From: Neelides folsomi
Lineage: Eukaryota; Arthropoda; Collembola; Neelipleona; Neelidae
DNA length: 64,000 nucleotides
Assembly: GCA_034687125.1 (NCBI GenBank)
Contig: JAQGBZ010000091.1
Coordinates: 62,001-126,000 of the forward strand
Direction of reading: 5' to 3'
Below the pieces are notes generated by a model. That model saw only the letters and a list, made by a program, of their open reading frames with translations. It ran no database searches and was not told the DNA's origin. The position numbers and the translations under genes were made by a program. Of this stretch, positions 48,362 to 60,700 are shown piece by piece (the stretch's first letter is position 1; the number at the start of each line of letters is the position of its first letter).

Positions 48362-50859
48362 TACAGCATGACCGGTAAGTCGGTCCGAATTATGTGAGGT
48401 AAATGGATCACTGTCAAAATCCCTACACTAATAATCCCTATACATCAAAATCTCTACAAAAATAAGACCTACTCTAATAATCTCTATAGTCAAAATATAT
48501 ACATTAAAAATAACTACCAGATCTTCAAGTTAAAAATCAATTTATAAATAATTTCTCTAAGCCATAATCACTCTTAAATGAGAAAAGGGTATATAATATG
48601 TATAATTAAAAAACTACCAATAACTTTATGCCATTTTTGGGTTATGCTATGTGGAGGATGACTGATTTGCCCATAACAAATGAAATATTGAAGGTTGGCA
48701 CAATATGTCCTATTTCATTTTGCGGGGTGATCGTCATTCAATCTGGAAACTTATTTTAGCATTAAATAATGAGCATAATTTTAATCATACTCAAATTTTC
48801 AAAATTTCTATTGTCTGTTGAGGGAAACACCATTGAGGAAGAAGTATTTAGATTCAATTGTCAACAATCTTTATTGTGATTTTGACTTGGAGAAATTATT
48901 TATAAAGTGATTATTAACTAGCAGATATTTTGAACTGGGAGTGATTTTTAATCTAGGGGATTTGACTATAGAGATTATTAGCGTAGTGATTTTGACGAAT
49001 AGGGATTTTGTTATAGGGATTTTGAAGGGATAACGAGGTAAATATAGTATATGTACTTTGGTATAGGTAAATATCCGTATAGGCATCAAAAGTTACCAAA
49101 AATATTTTCCGATTATAAAGTTTATAAACTTTTATTGATCATGAATTCAGACCTTTTTTAACAATTTTTGAAAAGTATTAAAAAGTTTTAGATTTAGTTC
49201 CCGAATCGATTGAGTCCCAATGTATTTCTTTCTCCTTTTGTTGAAAAAGAATTGAAAGTAAAAACGTCACAATTTCTCTCCTTCACTTTCCCTTCCTCTT
49301 TTGACATTTAATTCCCTGGCACGTCTAACCTTTGCAGTGTTTCTTTCATTTTGAATGTCAATCATGGGTTCTTATTGGCCGAGGCCAAGGGAAATTATAA
49401 GAAAATTATAATCTTGTTATCTCGAGTGAGTAAATACGATTATGGAATGGGATAATGGGGAGATTGAACTTTCCCTTGATGCGAATATAAACTCTATAAA
49501 TAAAACGTTAGTCTTATAATTACTCTTTCGGCCCTTATTATTAAAAGCGTATTAGGGCGGTTTATGATTTCATATAACGTTTTATGGGCCCATTGAATTA
49601 CAAGCCGTTTAAAGATTTCTTCTTTGTACGTCAAAAGGCCGCTGTACGTAACGAAACAATGTTAACTAAACGGACCAAAGAGTTTCATTTGGGGAATTGA
49701 GAGTCTTTTTCGCGAAATCCCTAGACAGATAGGCGTCCTTTTCTCTACACTTCTCTCAGTTCTTATCGCATTACAAGTTTAGAACGTTGACATTCAAGAA
49801 TAATCGCACTTCCTTTCGTGCGACTTCTTCCGTCTACAGCTCTTTTTCAAATCTTGCTATGCAGGCTATGATAACCGAAAAAATTTTCAAGCCAACATTA
49901 GATTTATTTTCTTTAAAATATAAAATGCTATTTGTCATCTCGTCCATCCAAAACCTTTTATGCGTGCTTTGACAAACATAAATTCAAGTCATTTTTGAGT
50001 TCTAACAGAGTTTAAGTAAGCGGACTATTTACTTTTGCACAATTTTATCCAATTTTCTCTATATCCGAGACTTAAAATACAAAAGAACTATCAATAGGTT
50101 CTTTTTCATTCATTGAATATTGTGAATAAAAATCTTTGATAGAATTAGATATGAAATGATGAAATTTTATAAAAGGGGGATAAAATTTTAATTATTAGGA
50201 CCATTGGCCCACTAGCTGGAAAATAAAGTTATTTGATACTTTATTCGATTTAACAAATCGAATTATTTTCCTAAAGCCTCAATGGTCCTCACGGGACGTG
50301 AAATAAATAATAAATCATGTTCTAGGCTTCTGGGTATTTCTTGGTCGTTTAATAAGCCCAATAGACGTAAAATCGGTGTGGGGCTCAGGTGTGTAGAACT
50401 TGCTCTTGACCTCATTTGGTCATAATATAAAAATATGAGAGATCGAATCGGGTATGCCATGAATGTATCTCTCGGATCAATGAGCCCACAAGGAAGAATG
50501 TGATAATAATGAAAAGCAAACGAAGCTTGCGGAAATTTCCCCAAGACTTTCCAAACTGTCAATGCATGCGGGATTGACTTGGCATTGAGCTTGAGGGTCA
50601 AGTTATTATGCAGAAGGTCGCTGGGAAAGTTTTTGAATTTCTTTTGTTCCCATCTTTCACATATGACATTTCAAAATAGAAACGCCTTGATTGATTTTCA
50701 TTTCCAATTGATCCATCTGTTCAAAATGGGCCAAACTTGTACGTTGTACATATATTCTATAGGCTTTATAAACATATCGTTAATTTAATGGTTGAATGAG
50801 TGTTGGGTCTATTCATATTTCCAATTGACCTCAATGAATCCTCTTTAATACAACAACAG
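48362..50859. other. Gene-free stretch after the mariner element
   Basis: Contains the foldback-like element at 48405-49034 (listed separately). From 49,040 to 50,859 it is AT-rich with only weak open frames, none with recognisable motifs. Confidence 0.4.
48405..49034. mobile_element. Foldback-like element with long degenerate inverted repeats and a 9-bp duplication
   Basis: The first about 170 bp (from 48405) and the reverse complement of the last about 170 bp (to 49034) align with roughly 80% identity by eye. They share exact blocks such as CTAATAATCTCTATAGTCAA and TTTATAAATAATTTCTC. Within each arm a unit of the type TCAAAATCCCTA recurs as degenerate tandem copies. The element is flanked by the direct repeat GAGGTAAAT at 48396-48404 and 49035-49043, a 9-bp target duplication. 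Long arms built of sub-repeats plus 9-bp duplications are the traits of foldback elements and of Mutator-like non-autonomous elements. No coding capacity. Confidence 0.7.
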
Positions 50860-52291
50860 ATGCGAAACGAGAACTTGGAGCTGGCCCAAAGTAGCGGAAG
50901 CGAATCCAGCCCTAGTTGGGCGGCCAACACTCCCCGAGCTTCCGACTTCAACTTTGATTTCTCCCAGAGCCGCACAATTGACGACCTCACTACTCAATTC
51001 AAGGTATTATTTTCAATTAGTCCTAATTCAATATTATTGGAGTGCATTTTGAACATTTTATTCAACTTTCCAATTTCTTCCCAAGTTCTATGTAAAGGAA
51101 ATATTTGAAAGCGATATTTTCTTTCAGTGGATTTACATTGAACTTACTTTAAAGAGTTTATAAAGCTGAGAGCTTTGGAGTTAATCAATTTGAATAATAT
51201 ATTTGAAGCCATTGAGAATCAACTTCTTTTCACTTTAGACGACTTTGAAAGCGAGTCGGAGTTCTGAGCTTCTTTCGGAACCAAATTCAGAAGAAAAATC
51301 AACACCAAGCTCGAGCAGTCAATATCTCTATGCGAAGGCTCATACCAAATGCCATAGGCTCAGTTCGGGGGATTTTACGCTCATAGCAGGTTTGTATAGA
51401 TAACATTATTATATTCTTTAAGATTGTTTAAGGTTTACACTTTATTTAATGTTCGTAAATTTATGCTCCATTAAATCACTACTAATAATAAATGAAAGAA
51501 TAATCTAATAAAGGTGTATTTAGATTTAATTTATATTTACATATAAATTGTATATTAAGATAATAATGTACGCAATGTACCGAATTCGTTCAATTTCAAA
51601 ACACTTTATCAGCATTTACAATTTTCATAATAATGTTTATCAATCATATTATTATTGCTATTTTTGTACTTTATTTTTCCTTTTAAAATTCTGGCTTTTA
51701 ATCTACATTAATTTTACTAAACATCAAAGCAATTTGATGATAAATGATACTTCAATTATTACATAGATACCTTTCATATAACTCTTGAAGAATATCTTGA
51801 ATTCTTGACAGGCTATCAGTTTTTATAAAATAATTGCTCGCGATTTGAAATTTGCTAACTTCTTCATATAAATAATAAATGGACTCTTTTAAAAAAAACC
51901 ACCCAAGCAAGGAATGTCAAAAACGAACGTTGAGCATTTGAACCATTTTCATCCAATTTTAATAATATTATGTCAATTGCAGTCTAAACTCTCATGAATA
52001 AGAAAAGGTTCATTCACTGAGTATTAATATTTAATAAGCGTAATGTAAGTACTATTGAGCATTTATATAATTTTAATGGTATAATATACCTCTAGGGATA
52101 ATATCGCTTTCTCTTAAAAAGTCAATTTATGTGTAGATGAGAAAAAGGGTTCAAAAAACGAGTCGAAGATTGCAAAATTTCTAAGGCGAACACAAAGCGC
52201 TAACGAAGATCATCATCATCATCATCGCTCAGGCAGCGCGGCTGCAGCATCATCTTCATCAACTTCTGGAGCTTCAGCATCTACTGGACCG
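50860..52291 (+). CDS. Three downstream exons: C-terminal part of the RhoGEF or start of a separate transcript
   Basis: Exons 50860-51003, 51239-51389 and 52137-52291 join with phases 0, 1 and 0. They encode about 150 hydrophilic residues: MRNENLELAQSSGSESSP, a Ser-rich stretch, then KIAKFLRRTQSANED, six histidines and an Ala/Ser run. The first exon begins exactly at an ATG right after an acceptor (CAACAACAG). Splicing the previous known exon (end 32845, phase 2) to it would shift the frame and hit a stop early in the second exon. So either an exon is missing in between, or this is the 5' end of another transcript with an untranslated first exon. The KIAKFLRRTQSANED part recalls the basic segment before RGS domains in small RGS proteins, but no RGS domain is seen in this window. 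Function unknown; the exons themselves look real from composition and splice sites. Confidence 0.6.
51004..52136 (+). other. Introns between the three downstream exons
   Basis: 51004-51238 (GTATTA...CTTTAG) and 51390-52136 (GTTTGT...GTGTAG). AT-rich, no elements recognised. Confidence 0.45.
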
Positions 52292-54479
52292 GTAATTACT
52301 TTGTCTTTTTATTTTCTGCAACATTGAGCTCAACTCACCTTTTATCGTGGCTAGGAAAAAAACTTTTCTCATTTTCCGTCTTACCTGCCCAAGAAAGTTT
52401 ACATATGAGAAATGCGGTTGGGGAAAAGGGGAATTTGGTCGGAGCGTCAGAGAATTTTAATGTTGGCCCATCACCGTTTTCCATCTTTGATGTATCGTAG
52501 AAGGTGAGGTGGAGATGCGTTGTTTCTCATGCTCACAGTCGTTAGAGAAATCCCTCAGGTTCCTTGTGCATTAAACTTCTTTGAGAAAAGATATGAGAGA
52601 AATCGTCCAGTAGGAGAACAAATTGACTGCGTATATTCCCTTTCAAATCATCCTCTGATAAAAGCATAACTCTTTTTATAATTCATGTAGTATTAACAGA
52701 AAGATATAAATTTATTATAAGACCTAAAAGATGATAAGACATATAAGAAATAAAAGATTTAAGGGTTAAATTAGAGTGAAAAGGGCGAGAGAGTGGTTCC
52801 TATTTTTAGATGTGATGTTTTTCTCCCCAATTGGCTTCGTGAAATCCAAACAGCGAGGGAAATTGCGAACTTCGATTAAATTCCGTGGAATGAAAGCCGA
52901 GCCCGAGAAGAAGACATGCAGTCTCGTCTTTTTCTCATATAGGCGAATAAAAAGGTTTCAATGTAAGAGCTATTATTGGATAGACGCGGAATAACGTGAA
53001 AGTACTACAAACAATTACATAGTTCATTAACATCGAGCTTGGTTTATCAAATCTTTAACTTGGGATTAGTACTTTCTTCACTTAAATGTTAATAATAGGA
53101 TGAGAAATGGATAAAGAAGGTAGATGAATAAATAGAGAAATGGGTCAACCCTTCATTAAGAATAGCTAACTCAATCAACCACGTTTATCTCATTTATCGT
53201 TATTTGCTCATTTCGTGAGTTTGAGTTAATTAACGAATAACTCTTCATAGGTTGTATGAAACGAGATACTAACGGTGAGATTAAAATTGTGCTATATTTA
53301 ATAAGACCAATATACCGTCTTATAGGCTATGTTCATAATCTTCATAAATGCAGTTATAATATATGGATACCATTTAAAGTCCCAGTAAAACAAAACAAAT
53401 TACCAGGAGTAAAAAAGATAAATTCCCAGTAAGAGTTTTTACCATGAGACAAGGAGAAATTTTCATTATGCAGTTAGAATATTAAGGTTGTACATGCAAA
53501 GCAAGCATTATGAATGCCTATAAATGTTATACTGTTATACTAACTAAAACTTACTAAAAGTAAATAGAAAGCATCTTCATATTGTACTAACAAAAAGCTT
53601 TGCTCTACTATATACTAATAGTACATAGACTACATACTATGGTATACCTATGCAATACCACACGATTATTTTTAATTTTCATCAATATGATGATGATCTT
53701 TTTATGATATCTAATTACAAGTACCTATGTAGTTTATATCAATTATGAGCTAGCTACTACTTATATGAACTGTAGAGTATTGTATAAAGTACGTGTAAGA
53801 ATGGACGCAACTTAAAGCCTAAAAATTTAAAATTGATAAAGCTCATAATTTTATTAATGGCTTATGAATTTGTAATTTTATTAAGACTATATATGTCATG
53901 CATAGATGAATTATTATTGATGTGCCAATTAAAGGTGAATTATGTAGTATTATGTGGTACGTAGTATGTTGTCACACTAAATATGAAAAATTGGCAAATT
54001 TAGAATTTCGGGAATAGAAATGAGAATTTGATACTGATCATACCAAACGTAACTTAATGTTAGTATATAAACTTTATGCAGAATTGCTAAGATCAAATTG
54101 TGTTATGATGAGCCCCAAAGAGTATTAATATACTTGTCTAATATAACTTACATTTCCTAAAAATAAAATTTTCACAACCTGTAATTTGACATCCAAGTTC
54201 AATGATACACGTAATACGATACGCTATTCAAGTTCATACGCTAAAGTATGAATATCGTATGAATTTGGTCATTCATATCTTAAGATTCTTAACGTCACTA
54301 CAACTTGGAATTCGAATTCGACGCTAAAGAAAAATTAGACTTTGTAATGTCACAAGCAAATAATGAAAAGACAAGAGAAAGGTTTTTTATATTTTTTATG
54401 AACTTTCCTGGAATTTGATCTTTAGAAAAAGTTTCAAGGATGAGTTTCATTTTAAATTAACTTTGTTTTGGGCAAAAAC

Positions 54480-54980
54480 GAGAGAAAGAAGCTGAGTTTC
54501 CCCCTCTATGGGCCCAATTCCCAAAATTGGGCTGGAATCGATTATGGCCTAGAGACCCAGACTCCCTAATTTCGCATTCCAAGGTTTCGGAGAGTCGGAG
54601 TTAGTGTAGCTGGAGTACGGCAGAAGAAGCTGCTCGTTCTCTTCCCTCCTACCCGCCTAAAAATACAACCAACCGGGCCACACGCGCTTCTAAGAATAGA
54701 CCCCCGAATTGAGACTCCTATGCATATAGCCTCCCGCACCCGGGATATATCCTGGAGTGTAGGACAATGACGTCATTTGCTCAGAGACATGCCGCCCAGC
54801 GGTTTGAAACCTCCCCTTGCACGTGGACGGACTTTCATTCACCACTGGCTGGTAGTTTCATTCACAAGAGCAAGTTTTGGGCCAACTCGGGAGTTCGGAG
54901 TCCTTTGACCTACAATAAGGGTGGATGAATAATGGAGAAGGACGAGTGGAGCGGCATTGCGTAGGGAAGTGCGTAAGCAG
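54480..54980. promoter_or_regulatory. GC-rich block with a consensus CRE palindrome
   Basis: This block is markedly richer in G+C than its flanks and contains TGACGTCA at 54768-54775, the full cAMP-response (CREB/ATF) palindrome. It ends near a donor-like GTAAGC (54973). Position and composition suggest a promoter or enhancer, possibly for an untranslated first exon of a plus-strand gene, but one 8-bp site alone is weak evidence. Confidence 0.25.
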
Positions 54981-55169
54981 GTGAACCACGAGGCCCCTCA
55001 TCGCACTTCCTCTCCCAATGGAGAATTCGGGTCAAACGATGACATGGGCAAAGAACAAACACTTTATGACTCACTTGCAACTCGCACTTCCCCATTCTAT
55101 GTATTATTCCAATCCAATTGGACGAAGGCTCAGTTTCAAGACTTTCCCATACAAAGGAAGTGTCAATAA
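54981..55169 (+). CDS. Possible terminal exon, phase-compatible with the 52.3-kb exon
   Basis: After an AG at 54980 (GTAAGCAG) an open stretch of 62 codons runs to a stop at 55169. It begins VNHEAPHRTSSPNGEFGSND and later reads SPFYVLFQSNWTKAQF. It is in phase 0, which fits the phase-0 donor at 52291, and it lies in a locally GC-rich block, as real exons here do. Against it, the acceptor has no pyrimidine tract and I recognise no domain. The same GC-rich block could instead be a promoter or untranslated exon. Confidence 0.2.
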   Translation: MNHEAPHRTSSPNGEFGSNDDMGKEQTLYDSLATRTSPFYVLFQSNWTKAQFQDFPIQRKCQ

Positions 55170-56800
55170 ATGGAACTGTTACACATTTGAGGACATTAAG
55201 GACGACCCATATCTCCCATGCTTTCTTTTCTACTTTCTTTAACGTGGTCATTCTCGTCATTTTATTTTTCTTGCCGTCATCACTTTTCTTTTCCGCTTCA
55301 TTTCAGATATGTATTTCAGATATGTATATAGATATATATGGTAGATAATGTTCGATAACTTTGACATAAATGGAGCTTTAACATGTTTAACAAGTTTTGA
55401 AGTAAATTGGGAGTAAAGAAGTCGGAAGCAAAATAAGGACAAATTCTTTAGAACTGCATTTACTCAAAAGGGATAAGTAATTTGACATTGTAATTAGTGT
55501 CTCATTTAAAACGCAATATAATATGGTACTTATATGGTTAGACATGCTGAGCATTTTAATGATCAAATTAATAGCCCTTATGACATTTGCTATTATTAAA
55601 TTGTATACATTTTATTCGGTGTATTTTGGAGCTTGATTTTGAAAGCTTTTCTTGCCTTTTAATTTAATGCGTAATTGAAGTTTAAAAGTAAATACACGAA
55701 AATAACTTGCATCACTTATAAGGAAGGTAATTCTTGAGAAAGTTTAAATTGGGTCGCTTATATTCATAAAAGTTTATGAAATGTTTTATTCATAGTTACA
55801 ATTTTGATAGCACCTTAACTTTCAACTAATTATAGTCTTGCATAAAATGCGACCTTTACATACATAAATACAGATATAATTTAAGAAATTACCTATACTC
55901 TAAATGTAAGATTGAATACTTTCACTGATTAAGAAAGCACGCTCAGAATGTATGGTATACAATATTCAATATACTTACAATATTACTACTGTATATACCG
56001 TTGTATTTTTGAATTCATCTTTGTCCTAATATGAATTTTATGTATACATATAAATGCATTTAACACAAAGATGTAAAAAATTAAGATTTATTCTAAAATG
56101 ACTAATGAAACTTAAATTAATAATGGCGATGTTCTCGGAATAGTTGTAAAACTTGCACCAAGTAATCTCAATCCATCTTTGTTTCTCTCTGAAAGTTGAA
56201 TGAACTTTTGGTTTCTTGAGAATTTGACTTTATTTCCTAAAGTTTAATGAGTTAAGAAAGCCAATTTACGAAGCTATGCATAATGTTAACGCATCAAATG
56301 AATTTCTGAATGGGTTTTTCTTTATTCTAAAAGTAAGTGTAAGCCGACCGGAAGAGTTTTTAATTCAATTCCTCTGACGCAAATCTGAAATTTTGTTTTG
56401 TAAGAGCTTGAAAGCTGCTACCTATTGTCATCAAAATATTACCCATTTGATTAAATGCAATAAGGAAATGATATTTACAACAATGTTTTCAAATAATAAC
56501 ATTGTAAAAACGTAGTAGTTTTCCATCACATTTTTGATTCAACATTTCAAATAATAATACTAATGACAAAATAATCAAATTATTTGTAAATAGGGCATTA
56601 TTTAAATGCAATAGGCATGCACTACACTTTTGCAAAATATGGACCCATTCAAATGAGATCAAAGATGTTTTTCCATTTGATGTAAATTTTTGTTGACAAC
56701 ATTGACAAGTTTTAGTTTGAGCCCTAAATTATTTGTAATTTTCCTAACATCTTTCAAAATAATTAATTCATTTAATGTATTGTAGGGAATGTTTTCATTT

Positions 56801-57019
56801 CATGTACTGGGAGGCCCGAAAAGAGGCAATGGTTGCCCGAAAAGAGGCAATGGTTGCCCGAAAAGAGGCAATGGTTGCCCGAAAAAAGGCAATGGTTGCC
56901 CGAAAAGAGGCAATCGTTTTCGTATATTTTCAAATTCGTATATCGTAAGTTTTCCTATATTAAATGCATTACATGGCTTTTCTCCATTGATGCAATTGAA
57001 AATGGCCTCCCAGTATATG
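56801..57019. repeat. Inverted-repeat-bounded segment with a hairpin minisatellite
   Basis: A 16-bp inverted repeat (CATGTACTGGGAGGCC at 56801-56816; its complement at 57004-57019, one mismatch) encloses about five tandem copies of a 21-bp unit at 56815-56917 (CCCGAAAAGAGGCAATGGTTG). Each unit contains GGCAATGGTTGCC across the junction to the next, a small perfect stem (GGCAA/TTGCC). The array is open in two frames (CPKRGNG and LPEKRQW repeats), but no other sign of a gene is present. It looks like a small mobile or structured element whose centre expanded. Confidence 0.7.
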
Positions 57020-57770
57020 ATAGTGTAAATAATATTTGGGCAAACAACCTAAGTTTACAAAATGAATTTCTTTATATATTTAAACATTTATAAGTATTCA
57101 TTTCGTAATTTAAGCCTTAAGGATTCATTCGTTAAATACACTATATGGTATTATGGGATACATTATAGAAAAAAATATGTTAATTTATGTAACGTATCAA
57201 CTTAAAAATTATTCCTGGTGTATACACATATACTCTACATAAATGTCTTAATAACCAGTTTGGTTCTTCTAAACAGGTGCTATGTATTTAAATATAATAT
57301 GCACCTATAAAATATGTAAAATATGCCCTTTTGCCTTGCTACTGCATACATAAAACATGATATAGAATATTGAGTATGTATAAGATAAAAAATGAAATTA
57401 TAATCTCATTCATGGTCAAATTACACACCTAAAACTTAAGTCACAATACACTATAATATATTAAAGATGTTTATGTATTTTAATTGGCTGAATAAATATA
57501 ATTCAATAACAAAATTGTTATTGTTATGCAAACCTACTTTGAACTTATTTTGACAAAAAAGTCAAACTGGCACAAATGCAATTGCATTTTCGTTAGAAAT
57601 TTAAAACTAAAAATATTCACAAGTCTACATTATTGAGCATTTTTCTTATAAATGAATTAAAGTGTGTAAAATTGAGTAACATAACAAAGTAATTGACGAA
57701 ATCATATCCAACAAAGTGTTTCATATATTACATTCGTTTTCATCTCCTGTTTACTTTACATCGACAAACG

Positions 57771-60700
57771 ATGTCTGATTCTGATAATGACAAGGAAAAA
57801 TCAAAAGGTAATCACTATCTTTCCAATGTTAATAATCTAAATTTTCAAAAGTTGTTAAAATAAAATAAATATGTATAATATACATTATACACTCTGAAGC
57901 AGAATTCCTAATGCATAGTATTTTTTTAAAATATTTCGAAAAATACAAAATATTTAATCAAGATATTTTTATTGAGCAATCTTTTAGGTATAATTTGATA
58001 TTCATTTGAAAAATATAATTTCATTACCATTAATAATTGGTATGAGATCCTTGAACCTCCCTAAGTTGTTCAAATCTTTAAGTCATTGAATGAATCAGCG
58101 TTTGAAGCGTCCCAAGAGGAATATTTTCCCACGCTTCCATGATTGCCCTTTTGAGATAGAGATCAGAATAATATTGTCCCTGTCCATAAATAGCGTGGGA
58201 TAAGATTGCCCATAGATTCTCCATGGAATTCATGTAAGGGCTGTAAGGTGGCCAACGCATAAGACGCTCATCAGCGATTCCTTGTAGAGCTAACCAAGCT
58301 CTTGTTGGGCAGGGACACGTGGTTGACCCAGGATGGTTATCCTGGGTCAGAATCCAGTTATTTCCAGCAATTTCCTCAGCGCATTTCATCAAATATTGTT
58401 CAAGATTGTTAATATACTCTTCCGAGTTTCCCGATGAAACAAAAGCGAAAGGTCTTCCCATTAAAGGCAAATCCAGCGAAGACCATCACCGTTCCTCCAT
58501 AGTGAGTTCGCCTTACTCCCGTCACTTAGGGTTTCCTTGAATCAGTCCAAATATTCTTATATCCAGTTGGTCCATCACGGGTAAACTTTTTCTCATCCAC
58601 AAACACTTTTGCTAGCGTTCTCCCATATTTGTCATTTCTCTGGCCCATGTCAATCTTTGCTGCTCGTATCGATTTGTGAGCGGAGGTTTGAGTTCCATTT
58701 TTCCTCTTTTGATGTGTAGACAGTTTTTCAAAACTCTCCGTATGGTCCAGCGGCTTTGTTCAAGCCCGAGAGAATCCTTAATTTGGTTACAAGACAAGGA
58801 TGTGTTACTCGCTGTGCGGAGAATGTTCCTTTTCACAAGCGGCGAAACGATGCTGGGACTTCTTTTCATAACCGCATAATTCTCCCCCAACTTGAGAAAT
58901 TTTGAAACCGTATTTCTCAAAATTCCCAGTAGTCTAGCAATTGCCACTTTTTTCCATCCGATATTGATTAGTTTAGCTATTTCGGCACGCTCGCCAACTG
59001 TCAGCGATTTCTCTCTCACCATTTCTATAAAGATGATAAAAGTGTCAAATAATTTATTTAATAATAATAATTTATCAAAATAATAATTAAATTTGATTAT
59101 TTCACCTGCTTTAATTAGAGAAAACACCGGATAAATAAAATGCTCAACTTTTTTGCACTAAATTTGTTCCATTGAAGCAGGTTTTTAAAAATATTTTTAT
59201 TTGTAATTAAACAAAAAAACACTTTGTGTCTATTTAATTCTTTGTTAACTATAAGCATAATGAATGTTTCCCGCCAACATAATTTTAGATATTGTGCGCC
59301 AATCTATAATTGTCATTAATAACTTCAATGCCCAAGGTATTATGCTCCAGATTGTAGTATTTATTACTGATTGTGTGATATAAGGATATGAAATATGCAA
59401 TGCTTTGGTATAATTATGTATACCTAGATTTGTATAGGTAAATTTAGCAAATATCATCTCAATTTAATTTAAATTCGATTTTAAATTTTAGGTAAACACC
59501 ACGGTAAAAGTAACCGTCATGTGTCTTCAGTTTCACCCTTAGAAATTCTTAACTCGGTTAGATCAGATCTTTGTAAAGCAAGAAATACAGCTTTTGGAAT
59601 GTTAGTAAAACTGAAATTAAATTATTATTTACAATTCATCAAAATACAATACAAATAATATTAGATTTTTATATAATAATATGTATATAATTATAATGTA
59701 AAAAGTTAGTTATTTATTATTATAGCATTATTTCAAGTATTAAGCACATTATAATTTATAACAACTGACTGAATGTGAATGTAGTAATTGTATAATAATT
59801 TTTAGTGTTTACTAATTTCGAACAAGCAAATCGTTACCTGATCATGGACCAAAATGGGAAAGTCATAATAGCGGTGTTTGTTTTTTAAAAACCTAAGTAC
59901 CTACCTGTATATGTACCAATAGGCATATTATTTATATTATTACTTATGTAAGATACCATTATGTATATTTGAGTTCCAAAACAAAAATCTTTTTTCTAAA
60001 TATCATTTACTTATTAAGGATGTGTGGTGGTCATGCAAGAGCATTTGATCTAAATATCTCAGATCTAAGTGGACGCGAAATCATCCATGTTTTGAGACCT
60101 TGCAATTGCTGTCTTCAAGTGAGAGTGCCTATTGAATTTGATAATAATTATGCAATGTACAAAGGATAGCAAATTTAATGTGCTAAAATTTTTAATTAAT
60201 AAAACCAGAATTCTACAGTTTAAGCCGAGTATGGAGTAATTGGAAATATCTATCAGGATTTCAGTTGCTGTTATGCATCCTTAACCATTGCGAATAAGCA
60301 GGGACAAAATGTGATGAGTGTTGTTAGCGATGGAGTCGTTGTTTGTATGTGGGGAGACGTGGATTTTTTTGCTAGTCGAAATAAGTTAACACAAATATTT
60401 TAAGAATTAAAGTTTGTGATTAATTGATCTACTTAAATAGGTATTCGGGAAAGATGGTAAAACACAATTTGGGTTAATTTCAAAACTTTGGAGTGGATTA
60501 ATGCAAGAGATGCTCACCAATGCTGACAACTTTGGTGCGTCTTTCCCGGCTGATTTGGATCTTGAGATGAAAGCTACGCTCATTGGAACAATTTTACTTA
60601 TTGTAATTATCCAAAAAATATTTAATTATAGTTACAATTTCAGTTTATTTCAAATTAATATAAAATTAGAATTGTAAAATAGCTAATAATACAATTCCAA

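Larger units (their letters stand above)
52292..57770. other. Long non-coding stretch before the scramblase gene
   Basis: After the donor at 52292 (GTAATT) the sequence is AT-rich, with a GC-rich block at about 54,480-55,250 and a hairpin minisatellite at 56.8 kb (both listed separately). Apart from the weak candidate exon at 54981-55169 I see no coding exon, and the remaining frames are short and featureless. Confidence 0.4.

Noticed and set aside
56789-57093. Two overlapping repeat-protein frames (CPKRGNG and LPEKRQW repeats)
   Set aside because: Both arise from the 21-bp minisatellite, whose length is a multiple of three; no start context, splice sites or family support.
52292-57770. Search for an RGS domain downstream of the KIAKFLRRTQ segment
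   Set aside because: No stretch with the RGS pattern (Trp, F-x-x-F-L, N-x-x-F-W) was found on the plus strand up to the scramblase gene.
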